Of a DNA stretch of 64,000 bases, positions 10,417 through 23,450 are shown one piece after another (the first letter of the stretch is position 1; each line of letters opens with the position of its first letter). This DNA is from Austropuccinia psidii (lineage: Eukaryota; Basidiomycota; Pucciniomycetes; Pucciniales; Sphaerophragmiaceae), in assembly GCA_023105745.1 (NCBI GenBank), contig JALGQZ010000001.1:70745491-70809490 (forward strand), given 5' to 3'. The notes below the pieces were generated by a model. It worked only from the letters and a program-made list of their open reading frames with translations, was not told where the DNA came from and ran no database searches. The position numbers and the translations under genes are program-made.

Positions 10417-13400
10417 GATTTTCTGTCCATTTGGTTTTACTAAGATGTACAATGGCACCTCATTTTATTTCTTCTATTTACAAATCCCATTTACATTGAT
10501 GACACACATCTTAGTGACATTAGTAATATTTTCATTACAGGTAAAGACCTACATTTCCCACTTTTGAATTATGGTGAACAGAATTCAAGAATCCAAGGCA
10601 TTACATCCAGATGTGCTTAATATCTACTGCAGCTTGTTACACATAATCCATTCTGTATCAAACTGTGATAATAAGTATGCATCAACTGTCACACAAAATA
10701 TTGATCCACATTCTGCATCAAAACTTCTAAGTAATTCAATCCAGAAATCAGCAGGGACCCATGCTAATCTCTGAAGGACATGCAAATAGCTCCTCCTCAA
10801 ATTCAAAAGTCTTTTAACTACCACTCTTTGCAATATTACATTATTAGGGCTAATTTTATGAAAGTTGGGTATGTGCAATTGAGGAACAGAGTCTTCAGAC
10901 TTGGTTTCTGAACCCTCTTTTGGTGATGTATTGTCACTACAATTCTTTGGGTAAGGACTTCTTGGATTTGTGGTTACTCAAATCTCACATACTGAATAAT
11001 TGGAATGAATTCTTTCATTTTTGGAGATTCCAATCTTCAATATGGCGCAAAACAATGACTGGATTCAGGATCTTTCTGGGGGATTCCTATATCCAACATG
11101 GGTTATTCTGCATTACTTTAATTTACTTCTGGCTTCATTCCTTCCATTTTATCATTGGGTGTCCTCCTGTGAACCTCTGGGGATGGTGGATTATTCACTT
11201 ATGGCAAGGAACAACAGCCACTGGAAACCGTACTGTGGGAAACTTGGGACATGGAAAATTTGGTATAACTGGTGAAATTTTCTTTTCCAATATTTTATCT
11301 ATGGGTTTTTTCATTACCTTTGGTGATTAATTTTTTTCAGGATTTGATGTATGTGAGGTTTTTTGATTTAAGTTATCTAGATTAAGGGAAGGCCTCAGGC
11401 TAGGGTCCAACTCTTCATATGATTCCATTTGTGGTTTTTTTGAAGAACCTGAATATTTCTCTGGCTGAGGGGTCTTTAAATTAGCAGATCCCTTTGGGAT
11501 AGGTTTTCAATCCCCTGGTGAAACCATTCTTGGATGTTTTTAAGGTCCTGGATTGGCCCCAGGTGAAGAAGTTGTTTCTAAAATGAGAATGGATGATTGG
11601 GTGGAGGATTCTGATGGCTTATTAAAATCTAATAGAGTCATCATGTTGTCGAGGGTTCCTTTTCTATGAAAAATGAAACAAACCTGCTGACTGTCAGAAC
11701 GTAAAGGTGTATATAATCCATATTTTACTGCCTAATCCGAATTTTCTTTCTTTTAGAGCTGAACATCCTTGTATTTCTCATGGATTAGACAGGGTGTCAT
11801 TAAGTGAGTTAATGAAATTTTTCGACTGGAGCCACCAGGCTTCCCCATGGTTTCCTTGAGCTTTTTGGTTAAGGGGTCCACTCTTCCTCATGAATTGGCT
11901 CATCATCTGATGCAACAAAATAATATTACCTATGTTTCTTCTCATGAATCTTAAAAGAATCCTGGAAATATTTGCAGCCACCAAGATCTTTGACAAAGGA
12001 ACATGATTGATGTCTAATGTATCATTTCTCACATGCCATACCTTCTTGTCAAAAAATGAAATTGACATCCCTGCTAGCAAATTTCTCACAAGATTCATAA
12101 TCCTAAAGAAAAAACACAAATCAGCTCCACAACATGTGCACCAGAATTATCCATTATATAATTTAACAAATTACCATCATCTACCAAGGTTAGCTGTGAT
12201 CACTTAGCTTGTATTCAGAACTTGATTATGATTGGAAATTTAGAATCCAAGAAAATATTTTATGAACTATTATTCAGAAAGCAGAATTGGAAATATATTG
12301 GGGTTGGACTGAGAATATTTTTCCAATACCCTGCTAGGTATTTCATAGAGCTATACTGAATATGATATTTGGCTTATTATTTAGGAAATCTTGTGGTAAA
12401 TATTCATATTTTTGGCTTGGAAAATATTTTCTGGACCATCTAAATAAATTATGGGCCATGGCCAGAGTAACTCGATAATGGGGCTCTAATCAACAGTTAA
12501 TTCTTTATGGAAGGCTTCTCCCCATAGAACTCCCCAAGAGTTTCACCTGTCCCCTACCCCATGGTTATTTTCTTTTTTTCCTTATCCCAGAAACCACAAA
12601 CTGAGTATTTCCAGGACTGGGAGGTACAAATTGGAATTCATATTTTTTTGATACTTTTTTTGTAACTTTTTTTTAGCCTTTTTTTTAATTTCCTTACAAG
12701 CTTTCTTCACTTCATGTACAGACTTTTTGCCCTTTTTTACTTTTTACTGTAAATGGGAGCCCCATTTGGTTTCCTGACTCATCTTGCCCCTATCCCCTTT
12801 GGGAATCTTAAAAAACCACCAAGAATGAGCTGGACCATGGCCTGAACTCAATGGGTTTTCCCACAGGAATACCCCAAATTTTTGGTCCTTGGTGGCAGAA
12901 TGAACCAAAATCATGCACCCATGTTTAATTAAATATAGCAAATGTTAAAATATTCAATAATTTTCATTTTATACCTGGAATGTGACACACTGGACCATAT
13001 TTTATCTGAATTTATGGATTGGAAAACACTATTACTGTCACAAACAGTTCCAAAGTCCTGTAGGTCACAGGAAGTAACTTAACCATAGCATCATTCTGAA
13101 TAGAAACAGAAATCCACAGGTTCAACTTAGGACAAAATTTGATACCAAACCCCCAATAAAACCACATGCATCTCACAAATGCTCACATATCTACATTTAT
13201 TCCCCCTAGCCAAAGGCTTACCCCAGGATTTAATATTTGTAGTTTTCATTTTCCAAAGGGATACCCAATATTTCTTAAATTGAGCATAACCCTACCATTA
13301 TTTTTGTGCTTTTTTCCTAAAAACCCAATATAGCTCCTATCTTTCATCCTTGGAGAGTTATAATTCATGATCTCACATCTCTTGTCCCAGTTTCTATTAA

Positions 13401-16400
13401 AGAAGTTACCTTTACTTTTTGCAGTTTTACTCAGAGAATATTTCTACCAATCAATTTTTGATTTTTCTCATCATAGCATAAATTGTGAGATTACTGTTCT
13501 ATCACCCTTATATATATGACTGGCAAGTATTTGAGATAATGAATGTTAAGATTCCTCTCTATATCACACATAAATCTCAGAATTTCATCCATAAAATATG
13601 TCAAGATTCAGGCATCTGCATAGACACAGATTCCCAAATCCTTTTATCAAGAAATGCATTTAGATAGTCACAATGATAAGTACATATACTACTATTTTAC
13701 AGTTTCATAAATAATTCTCTTAAATTTACCCTTGTCTCATCAATTGAAGTTGACAGTCTAGGACCAAGAGAAATGAGCAGGTATTTTAGTGTTTTCCCAC
13801 TAGTTTCCAAGAAATTTTTTCATTTTTAATTTGTAGACCAATTTTGAAGAAATTTTTTGATAGTTAAACATCCATTTATTTTTATAAGGTAATTTATACA
13901 TTTTAATATTGCATAAACACTGCACTGCATATCTGTTGAGGTACTGATATAATTCTCCTAATTAGTGCAAATATATAAAAATATATAAATGAAACCTGTT
14001 TGAAATATTCCACATAATTTTAACTACCACTTCCAAGCTACTGTTTGCATATTGGACCTTCCAGTGTGTCTGTAATATAAGGAGGTATTCTTTTCTCTAT
14101 TTCATAATCCAGCTTTCCTCCTATCTCTACCAGTTGATTTCCTTCATTTTACTTCAAATAAGAAATACCCCCAAATTACTCATCAATTTGAATATGAATG
14201 TGCTCATATTATTCTACCTAAAGCCATGTCTCTCCATATAATGTGTGTAGAGGAGTGACATTTACTCTATATCAGTATGCTAAGAATATTAAAAAGAAAA
14301 GGACCTCTAAGCAGCCTGAGGTACCACAACATTCATCCACTATATTAGTCAATCCAATGCATTCCCCTCACCAAACCATTAATAATTTATTGGATCAAGT
14401 TTTCTCCAATTTCATTCCAAATATATCTTATCAGCCACCTCAAAATTTCCAACACTTTGATTCCATAATTTGGAGGCCATACAAATGGAAACACCACCCA
14501 TCACCTCACAACCTTGCAATGGCCATCCCAGCACTTCTTTCTGTAAACCATAATATTCCTCAAAACGCTTCATGTATCCTCCACCCTACATTAAACCTTC
14601 TGATCCACAGTAGTATATTCCACTCTGGAGGTAAATTTGATCCCAATATCAAGATACCCAAAGAAATCATTCCTATCTTCAATAATCTTAGAGCCCACCC
14701 TGGAAGCTTATTTTTTTCTGTCCCAAGTGCTTTTGCCTCAATGGTCTGGATAGCTTAGTCCACAATCCACTTTCACACTGTCAAATTCATCTCCAGAAAC
14801 AAAATCATGACCCACCTTGTATTGAAATTCTTGGCCACATGGTCTCTTTATCCCAAAATTTCACCTACAATCAATTTCCTTTATCTCCAAAGCTTATTTC
14901 AAAGAAGAATTTTATATATCAACCAATTAAAAAATGGCTTTCACCTTTCCTCCTGAGATCTTGTATGATTGATAAATTGCATAAACATAAAAACCACAAT
15001 TTGTCTTACAGCTCTGATATGAAATATATTTGGTATGGAATCATGTGGAAATTATTTACTGGTACAACACACCCACATGACCCTTCCTTCATGTCAATTG
15101 AGGGATTTTTTGATTTTCTATATATATTGATTGGTTCAATTCACATGGAATGTCAATCCATCTAGAAATAATTGGTCCTATCCTGCTTTTTTGTCTTAAT
15201 CTTCCCCAGATGAAATACTCAAGACAGAGAATGTATATTTTTCTTCCATAATTCCTGGACCTAAGGATCCAAACTCTACTGAAATGAATCATATTCTTAT
15301 GACTCTGATTAAGGAGCTCACTCAACTTCAAACTGGAATACAGTTTTTCCCAACTTCCGCTGGCCCTTCTGGTTCTTTCATCTGAGTTGCTGTCCTGACT
15401 GTGATTTAAGATTTTGTTTCTATGAGAAATTTCACTTGATTTATCTCAAATTCTAAGAATTTATTCTGAATTTTTTTTTCAATTCATGAAAAGTAGCTAG
15501 AAGAGGTAAACCCACTTCTCTCCCATGCACACAACTACAATCACCACAAATCCACCATCTAAAAATGACTTCAAGGTTCAAAAAAAGAAAGTAAAGCTAT
15601 ATTTTCTGAGTAAGGAGTGTGATACTCAATACTTGAGGAAATCCCATATTGGGATTCTAACAGAATGGTCAATCTCAATATTGTGCACAATATCATCCCT
15701 GGTTAATTGAAGGACCATGCAACATATTAATTGTGTATTCCAGAGTCATCAACCAATGAAAACTGGCCGTCAAAAGTTGCTTCTAAGGAATCTATCTCTT
15801 AAAGCTCAAGTTTCTCACTCAATCCAATTACACAAAGAAAACTATGTTCCCTACAGAGAGATGCACAAAAAGAAATTGAAAATATCACACAATCTAAATC
15901 ATTAAATCCTGCCTAAAGTCCACAAATACCATAAATTTAATAATCACTTTTTGTAAAGTTATCTTCTGTTGATCAAGATTATTTTCCCACCTCTGAATTC
16001 CCATCTTAGCTAGAACTGAGTACACTAACTGATCATCAAATAATGGGTGAAACCCTGGAAGCTCTAAAAAAGATAATCAAGTATACTTCAATTCCTTCAT
16101 CATTGACCCATTTTCCAAGGAAAATGGGGGCTCCTTCTCATGGAAATCTCAAAGTTTCTGGATGGGTCTGATTATAGAATACATATATACCATTTCTATT
16201 CCTCAGTTAACAAATATCTTTTACCAAAAAACCCCATCCAAAATCTTTTAGAACAATGGAAAGTTTTATTTTAAAAATACATATAAGTTAATCAGTGCAG
16301 TCAACATTTCCACAAGCTGTGAAATTTCTAAAGATGATATTAACATATTTTCACAATATTGGAAAAACATTGTCCTTTCCAATCAAAAATCCTTCCCAAA

Positions 16401-17286
16401 ACAGTCAAGAAAACTAAATAATAAGTATTCTGAGCATATTCCAGAGTTACTTTCCGGCTTGGGACTAATGCAAGCTTCGGTCACTTGGTGATATTAACGT
16501 TTTATTGGTGCTTTAAGAAGACTTCCTACAAATAATAAGATATGTAGTTTTATAGGGAAGGTGTCATTTGAATTTTTTACTAGCTTGCACTTTCATTTTC
16601 AAAATGAAATTGATGGAGCCCTACATTTGCATTCCTTCTGGAGTGAAAGCCTTTCTGTAATGATGAGCTCACTATCAGCTCTAAAAGAAATATCAAATAT
16701 TTCAAATTCTTTCAATAAAGAAAATATTGAAACCCAATTGACAAGGTAGCCCATTATCCTACAAGCTGATACATATTCAATTCTTATTGATACTTGAAAA
16801 ACCTCACTATTAAAGGGAACCAATTTCTTTGTATAGTGTGAATAACAGATGGCAATCTATCACCACTAGAAAGGCCCGTTCCATTTCCCCATGGCATATC
16901 CCATTGGCTAGTATCAAAATCAACAATCAGAATTTCACAACTGAAGCTAAAAACATTAGAAATAGTATTATTAATTGTAAAAGGAATTTTATATTTAAAT
17001 TTGGAATAATCAAACAAATATTTGAGGTTTCTGATACTTTTTATCAATTCAACAACAAATTCATTAATATTCAACAATTCAAAATTTATTCCACATTCTG
17101 GAATAATGGGCCACATATCAGGATATTCAAAGTGGTTTCTTTGCAAGAACAGCAATATATCATCTCTGAAAATGAAAAATATTCACAATGTGGTGTCTAT
17201 TATTATTTTTCAAAATATTGTGGGCTTTTGTTCATGCTGAATCCCCTTTATCATTATAATTGATATGCTTAATTAATGAAGTTTTT
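10417..17286. other. Old unrecognised sequence, no supported gene
   Basis: About 6.9 kb of moderately AT-rich DNA. The longest frames are 10920-11330 (+, 136 aa), 11778-12119 (-, 113 aa), 14243-14758 (+, 171 aa), 14839-15165 (+, 108 aa), 16784-17155 (-, 123 aa) and 16829-17263 (+, 144 aa). I recognise no domain in any of them. The last two overlap on opposite strands, so at most one can be real. There are no LTR-like ends, tRNA genes or obvious tandem repeats. The most likely reading is decayed transposon or intergenic DNA. Confidence 0.5.
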
Positions 17287-18010
17287 TGTCACAGCCATGG
17301 AGACAAGCAGGGCATTACCACTCATTACTAATGGAAAATCTTCCAGAACCTAATCAGCAAGGGGTTTCATGGAAGATTCACCAAATACAGTTCCAAACCT
17401 CAATACAGCTCAATACAGGCAAAACCCAAATACAGGATTCACCAAATACAGGCCTGCCTTCAATACAGGTCCAAATACCTGTATTGACTCAAATATCTGT
17501 ATTGGATACACCAATACAGTTTCACATCTCAAATACAGGTTTCTCAATCATAAAATCATGGTTTCTCAACACTCAAACTCCAGGATGGCACTCCTTCACA
17601 TATACCAGCCCCCTTTCACCCACCTGGGGGTTTTTCCACCAGTTAATTAAAATATTGGATTTATTATTTAATATTATTTTATTTCTCATTGAGAAATATT
17701 ATTTTATTATTTATTAAGCTAGTCTTTGCCTTCCCTCACCTGTTCAGTGGAGTCCTGGTGGCAATATCCTTTATTAATCCTTTTCTCTTTTCTGAACAGG
17801 TTGAAATAGTGATACAGGATTATTTGTGGTTGGCTCTTTATTATTGCTTTTGTTTTTCTCTCATATCTTTTAATGCTGATTATTTTATGACTGGGAATTT
17901 ATTCTCTTATTTCATTACTATTATCAATTGAGTATTTATTCTGAGCCCTCCATAAGTAAGTCTGTTCACTGAGTGCCAGGACCTCTTCATTTAGAAGAGC
18001 CCCTGTGACA
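17287..18010 (+). repeat. 5' LTR of element A (724 bp)
   Basis: It runs from TGTCACAGCC to CCCCTGTGACA. Positions about 17387-17545 hold a dense cluster of AATACAG motifs, mostly direct with two inverted, which could bind a transcription factor. The LTR is preceded by TTTTT and is the same length as its partner. Confidence 0.95.
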
Positions 18011-18773
18011 TTATTTTAATTAACTCATAATTGCTTCTTTTCTTTCATTCATTCTTATTCATTTCTCTCATTCTCAATTATGATTTTTTCATGATCTTAT
18101 GATTTTTATGATTTCATTATCTCTCATCAATTTTCATCTCATTCATTTCATTCAAATGAAAATTGATTCTCTTTCTCATTTCAAAATTCTGCTGACCATT
18201 TCATATTTTTTTTCTTAATTCTCAATCAGTTTTGATTTTCATTTTCTGTCTGAATTCAGGTTCTTTTATCAGGTTTAATTGATTGGAATTTGGGATTAAT
18301 TGTTTCATCGTTTTAGGAGCTTATTGAATTGGGGTTATCATTGTTGATTTGAAATCCTCATTAATTATTAATTGATTGATCTGATTATTCAATAAATTTA
18401 CTTTACCTCAAGACTCTGATTTGATTTAATTGATTTATCTGATTTGATTCCTCAAGATAGCTGATTTATCCTCAAGATTTGATTTAATTGATTGATTTGA
18501 ATTTGATTCCTCAAGTAAATTGAATTGATTCTTGAAGATATTGATTGAATTCCTCAAGACACAATTGATTTGATTTTGATTTGACTTATTGATTGAAATT
18601 GATTATTCATAAGAATTTGAATTTGTCATCTTTGATCTTCAAGGTTTATTCATATTGATTCCCTTCAAGACTATTGATTTATTTCTTAATTTCATCAAGA
18701 TTCTCATTTGATTGTTTTGGTAAATCCTTGTTTATTCTCAAGTATCATCAAGTTTTATTTTCTTTCTTCAATA
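18011..18773 (+). other. Leader of element A
   Basis: This is AT-rich untranslated sequence between the 5' LTR and the gag start. Near 18075-18120 it contains the ATGATTTTTTCATGATC / ATGATTTC cluster that matches the edges of the 10-bp satellite at 6.7-9.8 kb. From about 18360 to 18720 it is built of degenerate TTGATTTGATT and CCTCAAGA repeats. No TGG-type tRNA primer site is visible directly after the LTR. Confidence 0.7.
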
Positions 18774-20094
18774 ATGCCAGTTCAGCATAGCACCCCCGCC
18801 AAGAATACAAGATCTCAAAGACATCAAGCTGTTCTCACTCCTACAGAAAGGGCTCCTCTTGACCGCACACCATCAGTTCATCAACTGAGTGCAAATTTGG
18901 ACAGAGGACCACCAATGGAAGGAGCAGAACCCTCCAGAAGAGGAGGTGTGAAGTCAAGAAGATCAAGATCATTCTCTGGCTTGTTGGGTGGCTATCCAAG
19001 CATTCCTCAGGGGCCTAGAAGCAGATCAGGGGGAGGAGTCTGAAGAAACTGAAGTAGCAGCTGCCTTGGCAGGTGCCCCTGAGGCTTCTGAAACTCCAAA
19101 TCTAGCCCTTTCTAATCAAACTCTTGTCTCTCAAGCTGAACCAAATTTTCTGAAAATGATGAAGCAGATGACCCAATTCATGGGACAGCTAACTCAAGCA
19201 GTTTCCCCAAGGGACACTTCAAAAGCCCCAGCATTCAAGACTCCATCAATGAAGGCACCTGATTCCTTCAATGGTACTAAAGCTTATAAATTGAGAGGAT
19301 TTATTCAATCTTGTCAATTAATTTTGCATAATGACCCAGAAAACTTCTTCTCTGACAGGAAGAAGGTGTTGTACTCAATTTCTTTTCTTACTGGTAGAGC
19401 TGGAAAATGGATTGAACCTTACCTCTGAAGTATCTCCAATGAAGACCCTTCTTATCTCCTCAATAACTGGCAGTTGTTTGAAACCCAGTTATTCACTCTG
19501 TTTGGTGATCCTAATGAAGTCAGGAAATCTGAACAACAGTTAGACAATCTCAGGATTAAATAAAGTGGTCAAGTTTCCTTGTACATAGCAGATTTCAGAA
19601 GCCTAATGTCAAGAATTGGAGACTGGGGGGAAGGGCCTATATTCATGTGTATAGGAGAGGCTTAGCATCAAGCTTGCTGGACCAATTGGCTTCTCACCCT
19701 GGAAACTTTGATAGCCTTCAAGAACTCATGGAAATGATGTTGGAATTAGATACCAGATACCATGAGAGGCAGAAGGAAAATGGTAGTCATCAAGAGAAGA
19801 AGCCTCCAACAAGTGGATCCAACTCCTCCAAGCCCCCTCAAAGTTCATCATCAAAGAAGCCTTATCACAGGAAGAATAAGAAGGGGAAGAATTTTCAAGT
19901 GTCCAAAGACAAGCCTCATGCTGCTCTCCTCAATAAGGACAGCAAATTAATTGGTTCTTAAAATGAGAGGACAATTAAAGAAGGCTTGTGCAATTTTTGT
20001 GGTGGAAAGCACCCATTTGAAAAATGCTGCAAGAGGCCTGAGAATAGGCAGGGGTCATCAAAAGGCTTCCCTAGAAAGCAGGGAAAAGCCTGAG
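18774..20094 (+). pseudogene. Gag of element A (broken)
   Basis: Gag would form the particle. The start is taken at ATG 18774 (MPVQHSTPAKN), because the upstream in-frame residues look like leader. A disordered basic N-terminus is followed by the capsid-like region (DSFNGTKAYKLRGFIQSC, RAGKWIEPYL, about 19258-19428), a Lys/Ser-rich tail near 19790-19960, and a zinc knuckle near 19988-20026 (CNFCGGKHPFEKC). Lesions are a frameshift near 19000-19040, stops at 19426-19428, about 19561 and 19959-19961, and a frameshift near 19632. It cannot give full-length Gag. Confidence 0.9.
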
Positions 20095-20107
20095 TGGGAA
20101 TCATGAT

Positions 20108-20776
20108 GTGTTCAATGACTCTCACTTATTTCCTTCAAGAGCACAATTGTGCACTCTGAATACTAGTGTCAAGAAATCTTTAAAATTTCTTATTTTCTCT
20201 TCTCTCTCTGATATTTTTTATAGTGTTCTCATTGATTCTGGTGCTACAAACTCTTTTATTGCAAAGAATTTTGTTCTCAAGTACTCATTGACCATGTCAG
20301 AGCTCCCTGAAAAGATTCCTCCTTTTATTTTGGATTCGAATGAATCCACTTCCCTGTTCATCACCCATTATACCAAGTGGATTGTTAACTTGCCTTCATT
20401 CCCAAGCTTTGAATGGGATCTCTTTATCATAGATTCACCCAAGGGAGAACACCTATTATTGGGCTATGATTTTCTTTACCATTTCAATCCCATTATTGAT
20501 TGGATAAATGGATTGATCACCTTTTATTCTAGTCATAAGGACTCTAGTGGTATTATTTCTTCTACTAGTAATGACTTTGCCACTGCTGTCAACAGTGTTT
20601 CTCTGGTTGATGATCTTAAGACACCTTCCCTTCCATCAAGAGATGAAGTCTTCAAAGAGATAAAAGATGTTTGAGAAGATGTTGCTATATCTTCACTTCA
20701 GCTTATTCAAGGGGATATGTACCTTCCTCCTTTACCTTTTCATGCTTCCCTGGAGGAGCAGTGGGATGAGGAGGAA
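20108..20776 (+). pseudogene. Protease region of element A pol, cut by B1
   Basis: An open frame at 20108-20674 contains the retroviral-type aspartic protease motif IDSGATNSFIA near 20230-20265 and the second conserved block GEHLLLGYDFLYHF near 20449-20490. The frame ends at a stop at 20672-20674. The linker towards RT (cognate to the first 170 bp of element D) runs up to 20776, where B1 is inserted. It resumes at 41949, so the protease is separated from RT by 21 kb. Confidence 0.88.
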
Positions 20777-22194
20777 TGTCAGGATGATACTATGATAAAG
20801 GTATAACTAGGCTAATTACAACTTTAACTGTGTATGTGACACAACAGAAAATGATTTTAAAAAAAGATTTATAAAGGTTTATAATAAGATAAAAGGGTTC
20901 TACTATTGCGAAATAGTGGTGGTGAGTGCTATTGAGAACCCTGGGTGCAGGCTTTATCTGTTGGATTACAATAATTAAAGATTATAATTATACCTGATTA
21001 TTTAACCAAGAGTAAAACTGTTTTTGACAGTTTACTACGTAGGTTATTCAAGAGCAGGATGATGAGAGGATCTTGGCTGTGAAAAGCCCTCCTTTTATAC
21101 TGAAATTGGGGTGGAAAAGCTGCTAGACCTTTCCACGTAGAGGAAGTGAAGATTTTTCACTCTCTATGACAGGCTTGTGGTTTGCAAACAGCCTGTATAC
21201 CCTGTATTGGGCTCAGATGTGGTTTTGAAGCCACATCTGGGCAGTTTTCACCAATACAGGGTGAAAATTTTCATCTGGTGACCTCACAGCCTGATTCTGA
21301 CGTGTATGACGGGTAGAATGCTGTACAGAAACTGTATGGGACCCCAGTATTGACTGACATATGAGGTATTGAAGTAAAAACATGCTTCTTTTGTCTATTT
21401 GACACCTCATATTCATGGTTATGGGATATTATCCCATGGTAAGGCTGTATCTGACAGCAGGTGGGATTTTGACCTTAAAATGGTCATAGCTCTGTCAGTT
21501 TTTGAGATATCAAGCTCAACGTTGGTTCATTGAATAGCTCTGTATGAGCTCTACACAATGGTACCCAACTTGACATGGTTATCATTAAATATGACAAAGT
21601 TATCCCATGTACAAGTATTTTTGTACAGTGGCGTGGTCTGGTCAAAAGCTGTATTAAGCTTGTTTGGCCAATAACTTCTGTTGTAGTTGAGTTATGAGGA
21701 AATGGATGGAACCATCAGATAGCCCTGATTTTGCTCTTTCCAAAAAGACCCCACTTCAGGTATCTGACACTAAAACTGTAAAAGTTAGATGAGAGGTGAA
21801 TGTTTTGTTCACCCTTATTTGGTCTTAATTTGACCATAACTCAAGTAATACTGGTGCTAGCTCAGTTTGGCTGGTACCATTGGATAGCCCTGGCTTAGAG
21901 CTTCATTTTGAGTACCCATTTTATGGGGTTAAGCCTCTCCTTCTAGATTTTAGATGAGAGGTGAAAATTAAGGTTTATGCTCAGCACTAACTTTGAGCAG
22001 GAATAACTTTGTTATTTCTTGTCCTATGGTGATGGGACTTATATTTTCAGGAAGAGGGGAGTTTCCTCTTTCTTTTGATACCTTTTGAGCTAATTTGGCT
22101 CAGCTCCATGTTTTGGTGGTATTTTGGCTATACCATTGGTTTATGGTATTTTGGCTGTCATGCTGGTGCTCTGGTTTTGAGTCACAGGCTGACA
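20777..22194 (-). repeat. 3' LTR of B1 (1418 bp)
   Basis: On the minus strand it runs TGTCAGCCTGTGAC... to ...ATCATCCTGACA. It lacks a 15-bp segment near 20973 that is present in the 5' LTR of the same element. It contains the long hairpin at 21199-21262 that is conserved in all four B LTRs. Confidence 0.96.
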
Positions 22195-22206
22195 TACCCT
22201 CCCTCT
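22195..22206 (-). promoter_or_regulatory. Polypurine tract of B1
   Basis: The minus strand reads AGAGGGAGGGTA directly before the LTR start TGTCAG. The same tract precedes the 3' LTR of B2. Confidence 0.75.
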
Positions 22207-22217
22207 AAAAAGGCTCA

Positions 22218-23450
22218 TCATTGATGAGACTGTTCAGTCCTCCTAGAGGCTCTGAATCTCCTTAAATGGAGGTTCCCATCTGGTATGGCATCCTCTGCCA
22301 ACCATTTGTCTTTGTCAGCTGTCTGGTTCTTGAATCTGACTAGATATTGTCTCTGATCCTCCCCATTAAGTCTGATTTTTCTGGCCCTGATGATTTTACT
22401 CACAGGTCCAGGAGAGTCTTCTACTTCCACTATCTCTGGTGGAGTGTTGTTTTTCTTCCTGGAGGGGAATTTATCTTCTTCTGTTTGGAAGTAGGGTTTG
22501 ACCAGGCTCACTGGAAAGACTGGGTGTTTCCTAGAAAACTCCTCAGTGAGCTTGACCTCTACTGCATTCTTCCCTATCAACTTAATGATAGTGAAGGGCC
22601 CTACAAATGAGTCTCTCATTTTCTTGGGTCCTTTGAGATTATTAAAGTTCAGTGTAGACACTAACACCTGGTCCCCTTCCTTGAAGTCAGGTTCCATATG
22701 TGATTTGTCCCACCTCTGCTTGTTATACTCTTTGGCCTCAGCTATGCATTTGGCAGCAGTATCACAGGCTTTCTTCCACATATCATGGAAGTCTTTGGCT
22801 GTGGGGTGGATTGTCAGAAGATTTTTCTTCAAGTGATCCACAGGTAACAAGGGATTCCACCCTTTCTCTACCAGTTCAGGTGTTTTTCCTGTCGTAGAGT
22901 GCTGGCTTGTATTATAAGCCAGTTGGACTGCAGGTAAGAGGGTGACCCAATCATGGGTGTATCCCTCATGGTCCTTGTATTCCATGCCATAGGCACAGAA
23001 CCTCCTGAGGATGTCCTCCATTGTTTGGATCATCCTCTCAGATAGGCCATCTGTTTGTGGATGGTAAGCTGTGGAAAAAGCAAGCTTGGTGCCAAGCATG
23101 TCATATAAATTGGTCCAAAATTCAGATGTGAATTTTGGGTCCCTGTCACTAATTATGATCTTAGGGACTCCACAGGTGGATATGATGTTATTCCAAAATG
23201 ACAGAGCAGTGTCCATGGCTGTGTCCTCTTTATGGCATGGTAGACATCTCATGCTCTTGCTGAACCTATCAACTATGATTAGGCAGGCATTGTAGTTTTC
23301 TTTGCCTCCTGGGACAAGTCCTGTGACCCAGTCCATGTTGATGGTTTCCCATGGGTGTTTGGGTTCTTCTATGTGTTGAAGCAACCCAAATTTTTTTCCC
23401 ATGTTTTCTATTTGCCTTTTGGCATCTTTCACAAGTGTTGATGTATTCAC
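22218..23450 (-). CDS. B1 integrase core and C-terminal region (frame after homopolymer shift)
   Basis: A 410-residue open frame carries most of integrase. Counting from its first Met, the catalytic triad is D40 (NMDWVTGL), D102 ([10 protein letters not shown]) and E138 ([11 protein letters not shown]), a DD35E spacing. The C-terminal part ([20 protein letters not shown]) resembles a chromodomain-type tail. The true N-terminus lies in the preceding long frame: the two frames meet at a T7 run on the plus strand (23391-23397), where B2 has one base fewer and reads through. Integrase joins element cDNA to the target with the 5-bp stagger seen in this window. The frame ends just before the purine tract. 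Confidence 0.9.
   Translation of the reverse strand: MNTSTLVKDAKRQIENMGKKFGLLQHIEEPKHPWETINMDWVTGLVPGGKENYNACLIIVDRFSKSMRCLPCHKEDTAMDTALSFWNNIISTCGVPKIIISDRDPKFTSEFWTNLYDMLGTKLAFSTAYHPQTDGLSERMIQTMEDILRRFCAYGMEYKDHEGYTHDWVTLLPAVQLAYNTSQHSTTGKTPELVEKGWNPLLPVDHLKKNLLTIHPTAKDFHDMWKKACDTAAKCIAEAKEYNKQRWDKSHMEPDFKEGDQVLVSTLNFNNLKGPKKMRDSFVGPFTIIKLIGKNAVEVKLTEEFSRKHPVFPVSLVKPYFQTEEDKFPSRKKNNTPPEIVEVEDSPGPVSKIIRARKIRLNGEDQRQYLVRFKNQTADKDKWLAEDAIPDGNLHLRRFRASRRTEQSHQ

Noticed and set aside
14243..15165. Two consecutive plus-strand frames (171 and 108 residues) as exons of a gene
   Set aside because: No domain is recognised, a stop-rich gap with no convincing intron separates them, and their composition matches the surrounding non-coding DNA.
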